Origin: Qipengyuania xiapuensis
GTDB taxonomy: Bacteria; Pseudomonadota; Alphaproteobacteria; Sphingomonadales; Sphingomonadaceae
NCBI RefSeq assembly: GCF_019711395.1
Contig: NZ_JAIGNL010000001.1
Location: 806,001 to 870,000 of the forward strand
DNA: 64,000 nt
Direction of reading: 5' to 3'
Shown piece by piece: positions 1-9,073 of this stretch. Below the pieces are notes generated by a model. The model ran no database searches. It was not told the DNA's origin and saw only the letters and a program-made list of their open reading frames with translations. The first letter of the stretch is position 1, and every line of letters begins with the position of its first letter. Made by a program: the position numbers and the translations under genes.

Positions 1-1152
1 ACCGAATTCATCAGCTCCTTCTGGTTCAACCAGCTCCTACCGCCATGGAAATCGGACGGCGCGCGCGGGTGGGTCTTCGTCATCGAAGTCCCGCACGAGG
101 ACGTGCAGGGATATCTCGACCGCGAGTTCAACCTGGCGGCCCCCGACCGGGCACCCTATTACTACGAGGCCTTTCCCGGGCGCACCTTCGGCATCCTTCG
201 TTTCATCGACCATCCCTGCTTCTACAGCGGGAAGGCGACCGAAGAGGGGCGCAACCGCATCCAGCACAAGGAACTGACCTGGACCTTCCCGGCCTACCGG
301 CACCCGGTCACGAAGGACAATCTGGTCCATCGCGATACGGCGGTCGTCTGGATCCAGCCCTTCTCGTTCGACAACAACAGCTACTTCATGTTCTCGAGCC
401 GCGAGGTGCTGGGGAACGAGACCCAGATGGCCGTGATCGACAGCCAGGAGGCGATGGGCGGGCCCGGGCTGCGCGTCGATGTCGGCGTGCAGGGCATGCG
501 CAAGTTCAAGCCGAGCGCGACCAGCCACAAGATCGGTGCCTTCGCGATCGAAGTCGACAACAAGGCGAAGACCGAGGACGGACAGAAGATCATCGAATCC
601 AGCCCCGATCTCGATCGCTTCATCGGGACGCTTTCCGGCTCGGTGAACTTCGCACCGCCGCCCGAAGCGGAAGGCACGCTCCAGACTGGTGGTGTCAGCC
701 CCTTCGCGGTGTTCCAGGGCGCGATACAGGATACGGTCAAGCAATTCCGCGACGTGTTCGACTGGGACGTAGCGGCCTATCGCGCGCTGGTGTCCTCGAG
801 GCTGCGCTATACCGACGTGAAAGACCCCAAATTCTACGACGGGAAATATATCGATATCCGTCTCATGTGGTCGGACAGCCTCAAGGAAACCTTCACCTCG
901 TTCTTTTCGGTCGAAGCCCCCGAAAGCCCGCCCGAACAGGAAGACGCCGTTCCCGGATATGGCGGGGGCTGGGGCGACAACGGGATCGGCTATCCGCTCG
1001 GCAAGGAACTGCCGAAAGACGATCTGATCGACTGGCAGATGCCCTCGGTGAAGCTGGATGTCGCGCTGGCGATTTCCTTTACTGCCAATGCGGAGATTTC
1101 AGCCGAGGGGACGCTCTTTACCTATGGCCACGATGGCACTCACGCCGGCTGA
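1..1152 (+). CDS. Hypothetical protein, 5' end outside the window
   Basis: The frame is open from base 1 and stops at 1150-1152, so the start codon and an unknown number of N-terminal residues are missing; 383 residues are visible. I do not recognise the family. The visible part is soluble in character, rich in aromatic residues in its first third (for example YYYEAFPGRTFG) and carries a glycine-rich stretch near residue 320. No membrane helix is seen, and a signal peptide cannot be judged without the start. The 3' end overlaps the convergent TIR gene by 13 bases. Codon use matches the neighbours, so it looks like a normal chromosomal gene. Confidence 0.75.
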   Translation, partial: TEFISSFWFNQLLPPWKSDGARGWVFVIEVPHEDVQGYLDREFNLAAPDRAPYYYEAFPGRTFGILRFIDHPCFYSGKATEEGRNRIQHKELTWTFPAYRHPVTKDNLVHRDTAVVWIQPFSFDNNSYFMFSSREVLGNETQMAVIDSQEAMGGPGLRVDVGVQGMRKFKPSATSHKIGAFAIEVDNKAKTEDGQKIIESSPDLDRFIGTLSGSVNFAPPPEAEGTLQTGGVSPFAVFQGAIQDTVKQFRDVFDWDVAAYRALVSSRLRYTDVKDPKFYDGKYIDIRLMWSDSLKETFTSFFSVEAPESPPEQEDAVPGYGGGWGDNGIGYPLGKELPKDDLIDWQMPSVKLDVALAISFTANAEISAEGTLFTYGHDGTHAG

Positions 1153-3095
1153 GCTTTCTGCGCATCGCGTGCGCTGCGCATTTCTCTCTTGAAATCGTAC
1201 GGTACCCAGCCTGCCGTATCCGGCCACTTGCCGGTGGCGATCCAGTAGTCCGCAAGCCCCAGCTGCGCGCACAATTCAGCAAAGCGTGGCAGCTTCGCCA
1301 CCTCGCTCCAGGGTCCGAGAAGGACGCCGGGATAGTAGCCCCCGGGACGCGCTCCCTGCGGGTGGAAAACGAAGCTGTAGTCCGACTTGAGGGCCACATC
1401 GAGCGCGAATTCTCCTCCCTTCAGGTCGGCGAGCGACTGGATAAGGTTGAGCGGTACCGAGCCGATCTTGTCCAGCAGGCCGACATACCGCTCCACACGC
1501 CGCTCGACGAGTTCGGGGTCCTTGGTGCGGGCAGCTTCGGCAAAGGCTATGGTCGCGCGCAGGTCGCGGGCCGTCCAACCCTCGAATCGGTCGACGTCCT
1601 GCAGCGTCTCGTCGTGAAGGTCCCAGAAACCCAGCGATGCGGAAAAGCCCATTAGTGAGATCATGATGCCGGCATTGTCGGGCCAGCGCCGATGCAGCTC
1701 GCGGTGCATCTGCATGCTGGTTTCGTAATTACCGACGTAGGTATGCATCTGCGCGACGTGCAGCCGCGCGGCGGGCATCAGCGGATTGAGCTCGCTCGCC
1801 TTCAGCGCCATCTCCAGCGCTTCCTTGAAACGGCCCACGGTCCAGTAGAAATGGCTCATCTCGGTGAGCGCCGAGGGATCGTTGGGCGAGACGGTAATCG
1901 CCTTGGTGAGCAGCTTCTCGCGCTCGCGATAGGCTCCCCAGGGTTCGAGCAGCGCCTGCGCGAGATAGGCTTCGCCGCGATTGTGATCGAGCGCGAGCGC
2001 CTTCGCTGCCGCATCCTCCACGATGGCGCGGCGTTCCTCGTAGTCGCCTTCGAAATGACCCGAGCGCAGGCTTGCCGCGCCCGAGCTGGCCAGTAGTTCC
2101 CACGCCGGTGCGTAGTCGGGTGCGGCCTCGGTCACTTCGAGCAGCAGGGGGAAAGCGCGCTCCGCGGAATCGTCGAACAGCGCGTCGCCTGCCGTGATGC
2201 GCCCGCGTGCGCGCAGGAATTTCTCGTAGAGCTCGGCGGGCAGGCTCTGCTCGGTGCGGCTGGGTAGCAGCGCCACCTTGAGCGCGTGGGCGACTTCGCT
2301 CGCGATCGAGTCCTGCAGTTCGAAGACATCGTCGAGATCGCCATCGAACCTGTCGCCCCAGAGCACGCGCTGGGTAGAGCATTCCACGAGTTCGGCGCTG
2401 ATGCGCACGCGCGAACCGCCGCGCCTGACCGAACCGTCGAGCAGGTGTGTCGCGCCGAGAGCGCTTGCGACCTTGCCGGTCTCCTTCTGCGCGCCGCGGA
2501 ACTGGAAGCTCGATGTCCGCGCCACGACCTTGAGCCGGCTGGCCTCGCTCACCGAACGCTGGATTTCCTCGGACACGCCATCGCAGAAGAATGCCAGTTC
2601 CTCGTCGGACGAGAGATTGTCGAACGGCAGCACCGCGAGCAGCGGCTCCCTGGACGCAGCCGGTCGCGGGGCGGGCTCGCTGCGAGGCTTCGCCTCCGCA
2701 TTCTTCGAGCCGACAAGTTCATCGAGGCTGGCGACGATCTTCGGCCAGCAGGGCGGCTCATGCTCGCCATTCCAGCCCTTCGCCATCTCGCAATGGACGC
2801 GGTTGAACGGCAGGGGCGGAAGTTCCCCGTCGAGGCTCATCTGCACGAGCTTGTCCGCGTTGTAGGCGAGGTCGGCTTCTGCAGGGACCCAGCGTGAACG
2901 CTTGGCGTCGGCTGACCAGAGTACGAGGACCGCCTTGGCCTCGGTCAGGTGTTCTTCGATTACGGTCGAGAAGGCCCGGTGCGCGGGCAGGTCGTCATCG
3001 ATCCAGACCGAGTATCCGTCATCGCAAAGCACATCGGCGACGCGGCGGGCCGCATCGTAATTGCTGCGTGCGTAAGACACGAAAACATCGGTCAC
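1140..3095 (-). CDS. TIR domain / TolB-like / TPR repeat protein
   Basis: 651 residues with three regions. Residues 1-130 form a TIR domain: it opens with FVSYARS, has WIDDD near residue 31, and a W69-V-P-A-E73 helix whose Glu sits where NAD-cleaving TIR domains carry their catalytic Glu. Residues about 150-280 (LAVLPFDNLSSDEE, then DGVSEEI, then GSVRRGG) match the TolB/CyaC-like module often paired with TPRs. The remainder is helical TPR-like sequence. The start is GTG at 3095. No signal peptide is visible, so it is probably cytosolic. It may be a signalling scaffold or an NADase; the partner is unknown. It stands alone between a convergent gene and a 129-base gap. Confidence 0.85.
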   Translation of the reverse strand: MTDVFVSYARSNYDAARRVADVLCDDGYSVWIDDDLPAHRAFSTVIEEHLTEAKAVLVLWSADAKRSRWVPAEADLAYNADKLVQMSLDGELPPLPFNRVHCEMAKGWNGEHEPPCWPKIVASLDELVGSKNAEAKPRSEPAPRPAASREPLLAVLPFDNLSSDEELAFFCDGVSEEIQRSVSEASRLKVVARTSSFQFRGAQKETGKVASALGATHLLDGSVRRGGSRVRISAELVECSTQRVLWGDRFDGDLDDVFELQDSIASEVAHALKVALLPSRTEQSLPAELYEKFLRARGRITAGDALFDDSAERAFPLLLEVTEAAPDYAPAWELLASSGAASLRSGHFEGDYEERRAIVEDAAAKALALDHNRGEAYLAQALLEPWGAYREREKLLTKAITVSPNDPSALTEMSHFYWTVGRFKEALEMALKASELNPLMPAARLHVAQMHTYVGNYETSMQMHRELHRRWPDNAGIMISLMGFSASLGFWDLHDETLQDVDRFEGWTARDLRATIAFAEAARTKDPELVERRVERYVGLLDKIGSVPLNLIQSLADLKGGEFALDVALKSDYSFVFHPQGARPGGYYPGVLLGPWSEVAKLPRFAELCAQLGLADYWIATGKWPDTAGWVPYDFKREMRSARDAQKAQPA

Positions 3096-3128
3096 ACTCT
3101 TGTGGCACTCCGCCCTGTTTCCGCGACC

Positions 3129-3157
3129 CGGATAGGCAATTTACCATAATGTCACAA
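3129..3157 (-). promoter_or_regulatory. Possible sigma-70 promoter of the TIR gene
   Basis: Read on the minus strand: TTGTGA (3157-3152), 17-base spacer, TATCCG (3134-3129), about 35 bases before the GTG start at 3095. The match is moderate and was found by eye only. Confidence 0.3.
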
Positions 3158-3224
3158 CCGGATACACCGGTTGCTGCAACCAGCCCGGCGACGCGATTGC
3201 GCCTGCCGGACCGGCGCGAACAGA

Positions 3225-4124
3225 TCAGTTTTCGAGGCGTTCGATGATGGCTTCGCGCAGGTCCTCGAGACGCGAAGCATTGTAGCCGAGGTCCGACACG
3301 CCCACCCGGCTGACCGAGCGCAGGTCGATCTGGCCGTCCTCGAGGCGGGCGACGACATCGTCCTTGAAGCCGAAGGCAAAGGTTTCGGCCACACCCTCGA
3401 CATTGCTGGTTCCCTCGACGCGGCGCACGTTCTGCAGGCCGATTTCGCCCATCGCGGCGACGATGGCGTCCATCGCTTCCTCGTCGCTCGCACCGCCGAC
3501 GATGATCGGCTGCAGGTCCTCGTATTCCTCGGCGATGATGTCCGCGTGGTTCTTGGCCTTGAGCGCCTCGTCCTGCGAATTTGCCCACATCGGCAGTTGT
3601 CCGAGGGGCGTACCGTAATCGTTGATCGGATTGGCTTCCGCCTCGGCGCGGACTGCCATGGTTTGCGCGGAGAAGGTCGGCGGGTTGCGCAGGTCGGTCG
3701 CCACATCGTGGATCGGCGGAACCGATTCGGCCTGTGCGCGCATCGTCAGCAGGCCGAGGAAGAGGATGACCGGGATCGCCAGCGCGATCGCCGCTTTCCA
3801 CCAGGGGCCGCGCGGTGTCTTGAAGAAGGCGAAGAGCAGCGCGATCAGTGCGAAAAGCGCCGACACGCCGATGAGGAGCAGTCCGGCATCGCGGATCATG
3901 AAGATGAGGCCGGTCTGCCAGCCGATAATGCCGATCTTCGGTCCGAAGACCGCAAAGGCGAACCATGCGAGGACGGCCAGCGATACCCACAGCGACCACT
4001 TGGGCAGCGCCTTGCGCCACACGAGGGGCGCCTTGGCGGGTGTGTCTGCCGGTGCGGGCGTGGCAGCCGGAGCCTCGACTGGGGTTTCTGCAGGGTTGTC
4101 CTGCGGTTCGTTCGTATCGGTCAT
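3225..4124 (-). CDS. DUF1499 family membrane protein
   Basis: 299 residues. A Pro/Ala-rich N-terminal tail (residues 1-35) is followed by three hydrophobic helices (about 40-60, 70-95 and 105-125), then a DUF1499 domain to the C terminus (PPIHDVATDLRNPPTF is typical). The ATG at 4124 is chosen because GGGGGAGAGG lies just before it; a GTG/ATG 30 bases further upstream would run into queF. The queF stop TAA (4126-4128) is one base from this start, so the two are cotranscribed. The role is unknown; members are inner-membrane proteins of conserved but undefined function. Confidence 0.85.
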   Translation of the reverse strand: MTDTNEPQDNPAETPVEAPAATPAPADTPAKAPLVWRKALPKWSLWVSLAVLAWFAFAVFGPKIGIIGWQTGLIFMIRDAGLLLIGVSALFALIALLFAFFKTPRGPWWKAAIALAIPVILFLGLLTMRAQAESVPPIHDVATDLRNPPTFSAQTMAVRAEAEANPINDYGTPLGQLPMWANSQDEALKAKNHADIIAEEYEDLQPIIVGGASDEEAMDAIVAAMGEIGLQNVRRVEGTSNVEGVAETFAFGFKDDVVARLEDGQIDLRSVSRVGVSDLGYNASRLEDLREAIIERLEN

Positions 4125-4125
4125 C

Positions 4126-4584
4126 TTATCCTCTCCCCCTGTATGACGAGACACCCTGGTCGGGCACCCAAAGCCCTTCGGGCGCCGCGCCGCTCTGCCA
4201 GAATACGTCGATCGGTATGCCGCCGCGCGGATACCAGTATCCGCCGATGCGCAGCCATTTCGGGTTCATTTCCTCGAACAGGCGCTGGCCGATACCGACC
4301 GTCACATCCTCGTGGAAACCGCAGTGGTTGCGGAAAGAGCCCAGGAACAGCTTCAGGCTCTTCGATTCGACGATCGTTTCGCCCGGCGCATAGTCGATCA
4401 CGAGATGTGCGAAGTCGGGCTGACCGGTCACCGGGCACAGCGAAGTGAATTCCGGGGCCGCAAAGCGAACCATGAATAGTTGCCCGGCGCGCGGGTTGGG
4501 TACGTAGTCGAGTTCTGCTTCCTCCGGCGAGGAGGGAAGCGGGCTGTTTTCGCCCAGGAACTTGGGTGTCACTGTGTCGCTCAT
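4126..4584 (-). CDS. queF: NADPH-dependent 7-cyano-7-deazaguanine reductase (QueF)
   Basis: 152 residues, the short unimodular QueF type. The enzyme reduces preQ0 to preQ1 in queuosine tRNA modification. The nucleophilic Cys lies in [11 protein letters not shown], followed by the substrate-binding Asp, and [15 protein letters not shown] is the family signature that binds NADPH. No other queuosine gene is nearby; the gene is followed directly by the DUF1499 protein. The start ATG at 4584 gives the usual N terminus. Confidence 0.95.
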   Translation of the reverse strand: MSDTVTPKFLGENSPLPSSPEEAELDYVPNPRAGQLFMVRFAAPEFTSLCPVTGQPDFAHLVIDYAPGETIVESKSLKLFLGSFRNHCGFHEDVTVGIGQRLFEEMNPKWLRIGGYWYPRGGIPIDVFWQSGAAPEGLWVPDQGVSSYRGRG

Positions 4585-4686
4585 GCCGCGCTCCTGCCGC
4601 GAATGGCGTGCCAGCGCAAGGCGGGGCTTGGAAGCTGGTGCTTCAGTGCCTATTCAGCGCGCCGATCCGATCAGGTCCCATAGTCC

Positions 4687-5817
4687 ATGTATACCCGTAT
4701 TCGCATACCCTTTGTCGCGCTCGTTCTCGCGGCGCCTGCAGCCCTTTCGGCGCAGAGCGTGCAGGAGTTCCAGCTTCCGCCGAATCCGACGCCGACACCC
4801 AGCCCCAATGTGCAGGGACCGGTGGATGCCGATGGCAACGCCGTGCCCATGCGCCCGCGCGTCATTGCCACGCCTACGCCGACGCCCCGACAGACACCGG
4901 CCCCTACGCCGACGCCCACTTCGACCCAGCCCGCCATGGTCCAGCCTCTTCCCGAGGCGACGAATGCGCCGGCGCGGCAGGCGAGTACTCAGTCTGCGCC
5001 CGTAAGGCGGCCGGTGGAAACGCCTGCGCCCCAGATCCTGCCTGCGCCGCAGCAGGACCTCGTGCCGGAGGCCACCGCCACCCCGGTTCCCGGCCTGCCC
5101 GCAGATACAACCGAGCAATCGACCGGCAATTCACCGGTAACCGAGGGCGCATCGACCACTCCGACCCTCGCTGCGGACGAAAGCGCTTCGGGTGAGCAGC
5201 CCGCATGGCTCTGGCCGGCAGTCGGTGGCGGCCTCCTCGCTCTGCTCGGTCTCGGCTATCTTTTCTCGCGCAGGCGCAGTCAGGCCGAACCGCCGCAGAT
5301 CGAGCGGCCGGTCGTTGCACCCGCGGCCGGTGCCGCAAGTGCCGGTCCCGATATCCGCATCAGCGCTGAAGCAATCAAGCTCACCCGATCGGTGATGAAC
5401 GCAACGCTCCATTACCGCGTGAATGTCCTCAATCGCTCGGGCACTGCCGCCGGAGGCCTCACGCTGGGTGCCGACGTAGTTTCGGCGCATGGCGGCGTTC
5501 CGGTGGAGCAGCAGGTTGCCTCTCCCGACCAGACACTCGAACAGCGACACACATTCGAGCGGATCGCACCCGGACAGAGCGTTCGCTACGAAGGACAGAT
5601 CATCATCCCGCTCTCGCAGGCGCGCATCATCCGCCAGGGAACGGCTTCGTTGTTCGTGCCCCTGCTGCGCGTGCGTCTCGACGGCGCGGGCGAGGAACCG
5701 CTGGTGAAGACCTTCGTGATCGGACAGGGCGTTCCCGATGGCGGGCGCGTCAGCCCCTTCCGTCTCGATGACGGGCCGCGCAGCTACCAGCCGATTGCGG
5801 CAAGGGCGCTCGACTAA
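4687..5817 (+). CDS. Proline-rich single-pass membrane protein
   Basis: 376 residues, not assigned to a known family. A signal peptide ends near ALSAQS (residue 21). A long Pro/Thr-rich segment (TPTPSP and PTPTPR repeats, residues 30-170) leads to a transmembrane helix (about 178-195, WLWPAVGGGLLALLGLGYLF) followed by SRRRS, so the C-terminal domain (about 200-376) should be cytoplasmic. That domain is beta-rich with few Cys. It lies between divergent queF and sseA; no Shine-Dalgarno is evident before the ATG. Confidence 0.75.
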   Translation: MYTRIRIPFVALVLAAPAALSAQSVQEFQLPPNPTPTPSPNVQGPVDADGNAVPMRPRVIATPTPTPRQTPAPTPTPTSTQPAMVQPLPEATNAPARQASTQSAPVRRPVETPAPQILPAPQQDLVPEATATPVPGLPADTTEQSTGNSPVTEGASTTPTLAADESASGEQPAWLWPAVGGGLLALLGLGYLFSRRRSQAEPPQIERPVVAPAAGAASAGPDIRISAEAIKLTRSVMNATLHYRVNVLNRSGTAAGGLTLGADVVSAHGGVPVEQQVASPDQTLEQRHTFERIAPGQSVRYEGQIIIPLSQARIIRQGTASLFVPLLRVRLDGAGEEPLVKTFVIGQGVPDGGRVSPFRLDDGPRSYQPIAARALD

Positions 5818-5870
5818 ATCCTTCATCGCCGCATCGACAGCCCATCGCCCGCGCGCTAGCACCGTGGGCG

Positions 5871-6704
5871 ATGGACAATCTCGTTTCGACCGAATGGCTT
5901 GCCGCAAGGCTCGATGCCCCCGATCTCGTCATCCTCGACGCGACGATGCACCTGCCCGACGAACCGCGCGACGCCCGCGCCGAGTTTGCCGCCGGGCATA
6001 TTCCGGGGGCCCGCTTCCTCGACCTTGCAAGCTTCGTCGACCCCGCCTCGGACGTGCCCAAGGCCATCCCCACTGCCGAACAGTTCGCGGCCCGCATGGA
6101 GGCGCTCGGCGTGCCACCGGGCAGCCGCATCGTCCTTTACGACGACAGCGCGATACGCTCCTCAGCGCGCGCCTGGTTCATCCTGACCCGCTATGGCGAG
6201 CAGAAGGTAGCAATCCTCGACGGCGGGATTGCCAAATGGCGCATGGAAGGTCGGGGTCTCACCGATCTCGCGACCGGATACGCGCCACGTCCGCGCTCCG
6301 TCTGCGAGGCATTGCGCAGTGTCCGCGACAAGCGCGAAATGCTCGCCAACATCGATAGCGGGGAATGGCAGGTCGTCGATGCACGCGATGCCGCACGTTT
6401 CGAAGGCAGGTTCGGGAGCGGCTCGGAAGGCCATATACCTGGTGCCCGCAACCTGCACTTTGCACGCCTGCTGCGCGAGGACGGAACCTATCGTTCGCCC
6501 GACGCCATCCGCACCGAGTTCGAGAGCGCGGGGATCGATCTAGATGAGCCCGTCGTGACAAGCTGCAATAGCGGCATGACTGCTTCCGTCCTTCTCTTCG
6601 CCTTAGCGCGCATCGGGAAGTACGATGCGACGCTCTATGACGGAAGCTGGCTCGACTGGGGCTGCGATCCCGATCTGCCGAAGGAAAGCGGGGAGGCGCG
6701 CTAG
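5871..6704 (+). CDS. sseA: 3-mercaptopyruvate/thiosulfate sulfurtransferase (two rhodanese domains)
   Basis: 277 residues, the normal length for SseA. An N-terminal inactive rhodanese domain (1-130) is followed by a catalytic one (150-277). The active loop is C232-N-S-G-M-T-A; the family norm for mercaptopyruvate sulfurtransferases is CGSGVTA, so Gly and Val are replaced. It transfers sulfur from 3-mercaptopyruvate or thiosulfate to thiol acceptors or cyanide. It is followed after two bases by metC, which suggests a cysteine/methionine sulfur operon. Confidence 0.9.
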   Translation: MDNLVSTEWLAARLDAPDLVILDATMHLPDEPRDARAEFAAGHIPGARFLDLASFVDPASDVPKAIPTAEQFAARMEALGVPPGSRIVLYDDSAIRSSARAWFILTRYGEQKVAILDGGIAKWRMEGRGLTDLATGYAPRPRSVCEALRSVRDKREMLANIDSGEWQVVDARDAARFEGRFGSGSEGHIPGARNLHFARLLREDGTYRSPDAIRTEFESAGIDLDEPVVTSCNSGMTASVLLFALARIGKYDATLYDGSWLDWGCDPDLPKESGEAR

Positions 6705-6706
6705 GC

Positions 6707-7918
6707 ATGGCGAAGGGCGGCAAGCAAGATCGTTCGCCGGCGACGCGGCTCGTTACCTCGGGGCGCTCGGGGAATTTTGCCGATCACGTCGTCAATCCGC
6801 CGGTCTGGCGGGCAAGTACGCATCTCTATCCCGATTGCGAAGCACTGCGCGAAGGCGTGAAGTCCAATGCCGATGGCCAGTTCTTCTATGGTCGCAGGGG
6901 CGCTCCGACGCAGTGGGCATTGTGCGATGCGCTGACCGAGCTCGAGCCCGGAGCGGCCGGTACCGTGCTTTATCCCAGCGGCGTTGCAGCCATCGTCGGT
7001 TCTCTACTGGCCGTGCTGCGCGCAGGCGACGTCCTGCTGGTGACAGACAATGCCTACGATCCGACGCGCAACACCGCGATGGGATTGCTGAAACGCTTCG
7101 GCGTCGAGCACCGCTTCTTCGATCCGCTCGATCACGAGGCCTTCGAAGCGGCTTTCTGCGACCGCACGAAGGCTGTCATGCTCGAGAACCCGGGCAGCCT
7201 GACGATGGAGCTTTGCGATATACCGGCGCTCGCCCGAATTGCCCGTGAGAAAGGCGCGGTGAGCCTGATGGACAATACCTGGGCGACCTCGCTCGGATTC
7301 CACGCGCTCGAGCATGGCTGCGATATCGCGATCACCGCGCTGACAAAGCATGTCGGCGGGCATTCGGACCTCATGATGGGCGCGGCTAGCGCGGGTGAGC
7401 GCTGGTACCGCCGCCTTCGCCAGACCGCGCAGCAGCTGGGTCATGTCGTCTCGCCCGACGATGCCTCGCTCGCGCTGAGGGGACTGCGGACGATGGGCGT
7501 CAGGCTGGAGCGCGAGACGGCGACGGCGCTCGAACTGGCGCGGTGGTTAGATGCGCGCGAAGAAATCGCCCACGTACTTTGCCCGATGCTGCCCGGCTCG
7601 CCGGGGCATGAGCTATGGTCGAGGGACTTCGGCGGCGGATGCGGCCTTTTCAGTTTCGTGCTCGAGGGGCGGGACGATGCGGCCCGATGCCGCCTGATCG
7701 ATGCGCTGGAGCTTTTCGGCATCGGCTACAGCTGGGGCGGCTTCGAAAGCCTCGCCCTTCCGTTCGACGTAACGCCGGTGCGATCGAAAATGTCGTGGCC
7801 GAAAGAAGGATGGGGGCTTGAGGATACTTGCGGCATTCGCCTATCCATCGGTCTTGAAGATCCCGCGGACCTGATCGCGGACCTCGAGCAGGCCTTGGCC
7901 GCGATGGACGAAGGATAG
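6707..7918 (+). CDS. metC: Cystathionine beta-lyase (PLP-dependent)
   Basis: 403 residues of the Cys/Met metabolism PLP-enzyme family. The PLP lysine is K214 in ITALTKHVGGHSDL, and the YGRRGAPTQ stretch and LMDNTWAT are further family marks. It cleaves cystathionine to homocysteine, pyruvate and ammonia in methionine synthesis. It starts two bases after sseA and stops two bases before the mscS start, so the three form an operon. Confidence 0.92.
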   Translation: MAKGGKQDRSPATRLVTSGRSGNFADHVVNPPVWRASTHLYPDCEALREGVKSNADGQFFYGRRGAPTQWALCDALTELEPGAAGTVLYPSGVAAIVGSLLAVLRAGDVLLVTDNAYDPTRNTAMGLLKRFGVEHRFFDPLDHEAFEAAFCDRTKAVMLENPGSLTMELCDIPALARIAREKGAVSLMDNTWATSLGFHALEHGCDIAITALTKHVGGHSDLMMGAASAGERWYRRLRQTAQQLGHVVSPDDASLALRGLRTMGVRLERETATALELARWLDAREEIAHVLCPMLPGSPGHELWSRDFGGGCGLFSFVLEGRDDAARCRLIDALELFGIGYSWGGFESLALPFDVTPVRSKMSWPKEGWGLEDTCGIRLSIGLEDPADLIADLEQALAAMDEG

Positions 7919-7920
7919 AC

Positions 7921-8976
7921 GTGCAAGGCGAAGCAGCACCCACCGACACCGCCGAAACCGAGGTCGCGCCGGTCGAACAGGCCTGGGTGCAGGCGGAAAC
8001 CGCGCCCGAGGAAAGCAGCGTCGCGGCCGCCGAAGGCATCAAGGAAGCCGTCAGCGGCAAGAACGAGACCGTGGGCTCGATGGTCGAGACGCTCGATTCC
8101 ATGGCGATCGGCATGGGCGACATGCGCATTTCGCTGTTCGACGTGCTGGTGGTGTCCACGGTCGTATTGGGCGTCATCGCGCTCGCATGGTTCCTGAGCA
8201 AGGTCTCGCGCCGGCTGGTCCGCCGTTTCACCTCGCTCGACGATACGCAGCAGCTGCTGACCGAGAAGATCCTCACGATCGTCATCTGGGCGGCGGCCTT
8301 CTTCCTGGGCATCGATCTGCTCGGCATCGACCTGACCGCGCTTGCTGTCTTCTCCGGTGCCTTCGGTCTCGCGATCGGTTTCGGCCTGCAGAAGACCTTC
8401 GGTAACCTGATCGCCGGGATCATCCTGCTGATGGACAAGTCGATCAAGCCGGGCGACGTGATCGCGGTGACCGACATGGCGGGCAACGAGAGCTTCGGCC
8501 AGATCCGCAAGATCGGCGTGCGTGCCGTTTCGGTGACGACGCGCGACCAGCGCGAATACCTCATCCCGAACGAAAACCTGATGATCAACCAGGTCGAAAA
8601 CTGGTCCTATTCATCGAAGAACGTCCGCATGCAGGTGCCGGTCGGGGTCAGCTACGAGGCCGATATGGACCTCGCCGAAAAGCTCATGCTGGAAGCGGCC
8701 AAGAGCTGCGACCGCATCCTCAAGGCGCCCCCTCCGACCGTCTGGATGAGCGAATACGGCGACAACTCGGTCAACTTCGTCATCCATTGCTGGATCAGGG
8801 ATCCCGAAGACGGCGTGGGCAACGTGCGCAGCGCCGTGCTCAAGAAATTGTGGTGGCTGTTCAAGGACAACGGGATCGAAATTCCCTTCCCGCAGCGCGA
8901 CATCCACATCCGTTCGTCCGACCAGCTGGAGCGCTGGTTCGAGGCCATGGCGAGCGAGAAGGTTACAAAAGAATAG
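7921..8976 (+). CDS. Small-conductance mechanosensitive channel (MscS family)
   Basis: 351 residues. An acidic N-terminal tail (1-70) is followed by membrane helices (about 78-98 and 118-140) and the pore helix TM3, rich in Gly/Ala (FSGAFGLAIGFGLQKTFGNLIAG, about 140-165). The beta and alpha/beta MscS domains follow to the end. The start used is GTG at 7921, with GAAGGA overlapping the metC stop. It relieves osmotic downshock in the inner membrane. It is the last gene of the sseA-metC unit; the link to sulfur metabolism is probably only positional. Confidence 0.92.
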   Translation: MQGEAAPTDTAETEVAPVEQAWVQAETAPEESSVAAAEGIKEAVSGKNETVGSMVETLDSMAIGMGDMRISLFDVLVVSTVVLGVIALAWFLSKVSRRLVRRFTSLDDTQQLLTEKILTIVIWAAAFFLGIDLLGIDLTALAVFSGAFGLAIGFGLQKTFGNLIAGIILLMDKSIKPGDVIAVTDMAGNESFGQIRKIGVRAVSVTTRDQREYLIPNENLMINQVENWSYSSKNVRMQVPVGVSYEADMDLAEKLMLEAAKSCDRILKAPPPTVWMSEYGDNSVNFVIHCWIRDPEDGVGNVRSAVLKKLWWLFKDNGIEIPFPQRDIHIRSSDQLERWFEAMASEKVTKE

Positions 8977-9073
8977 GTTCACGCCCGCACAGCGTGGATT
9001 TCAAAATTTCCGCTTCCTCGCCGCACACGCATTCTGATTGGCGTGCCGAACGCTGCTTGCTCATCTTGGCAGC

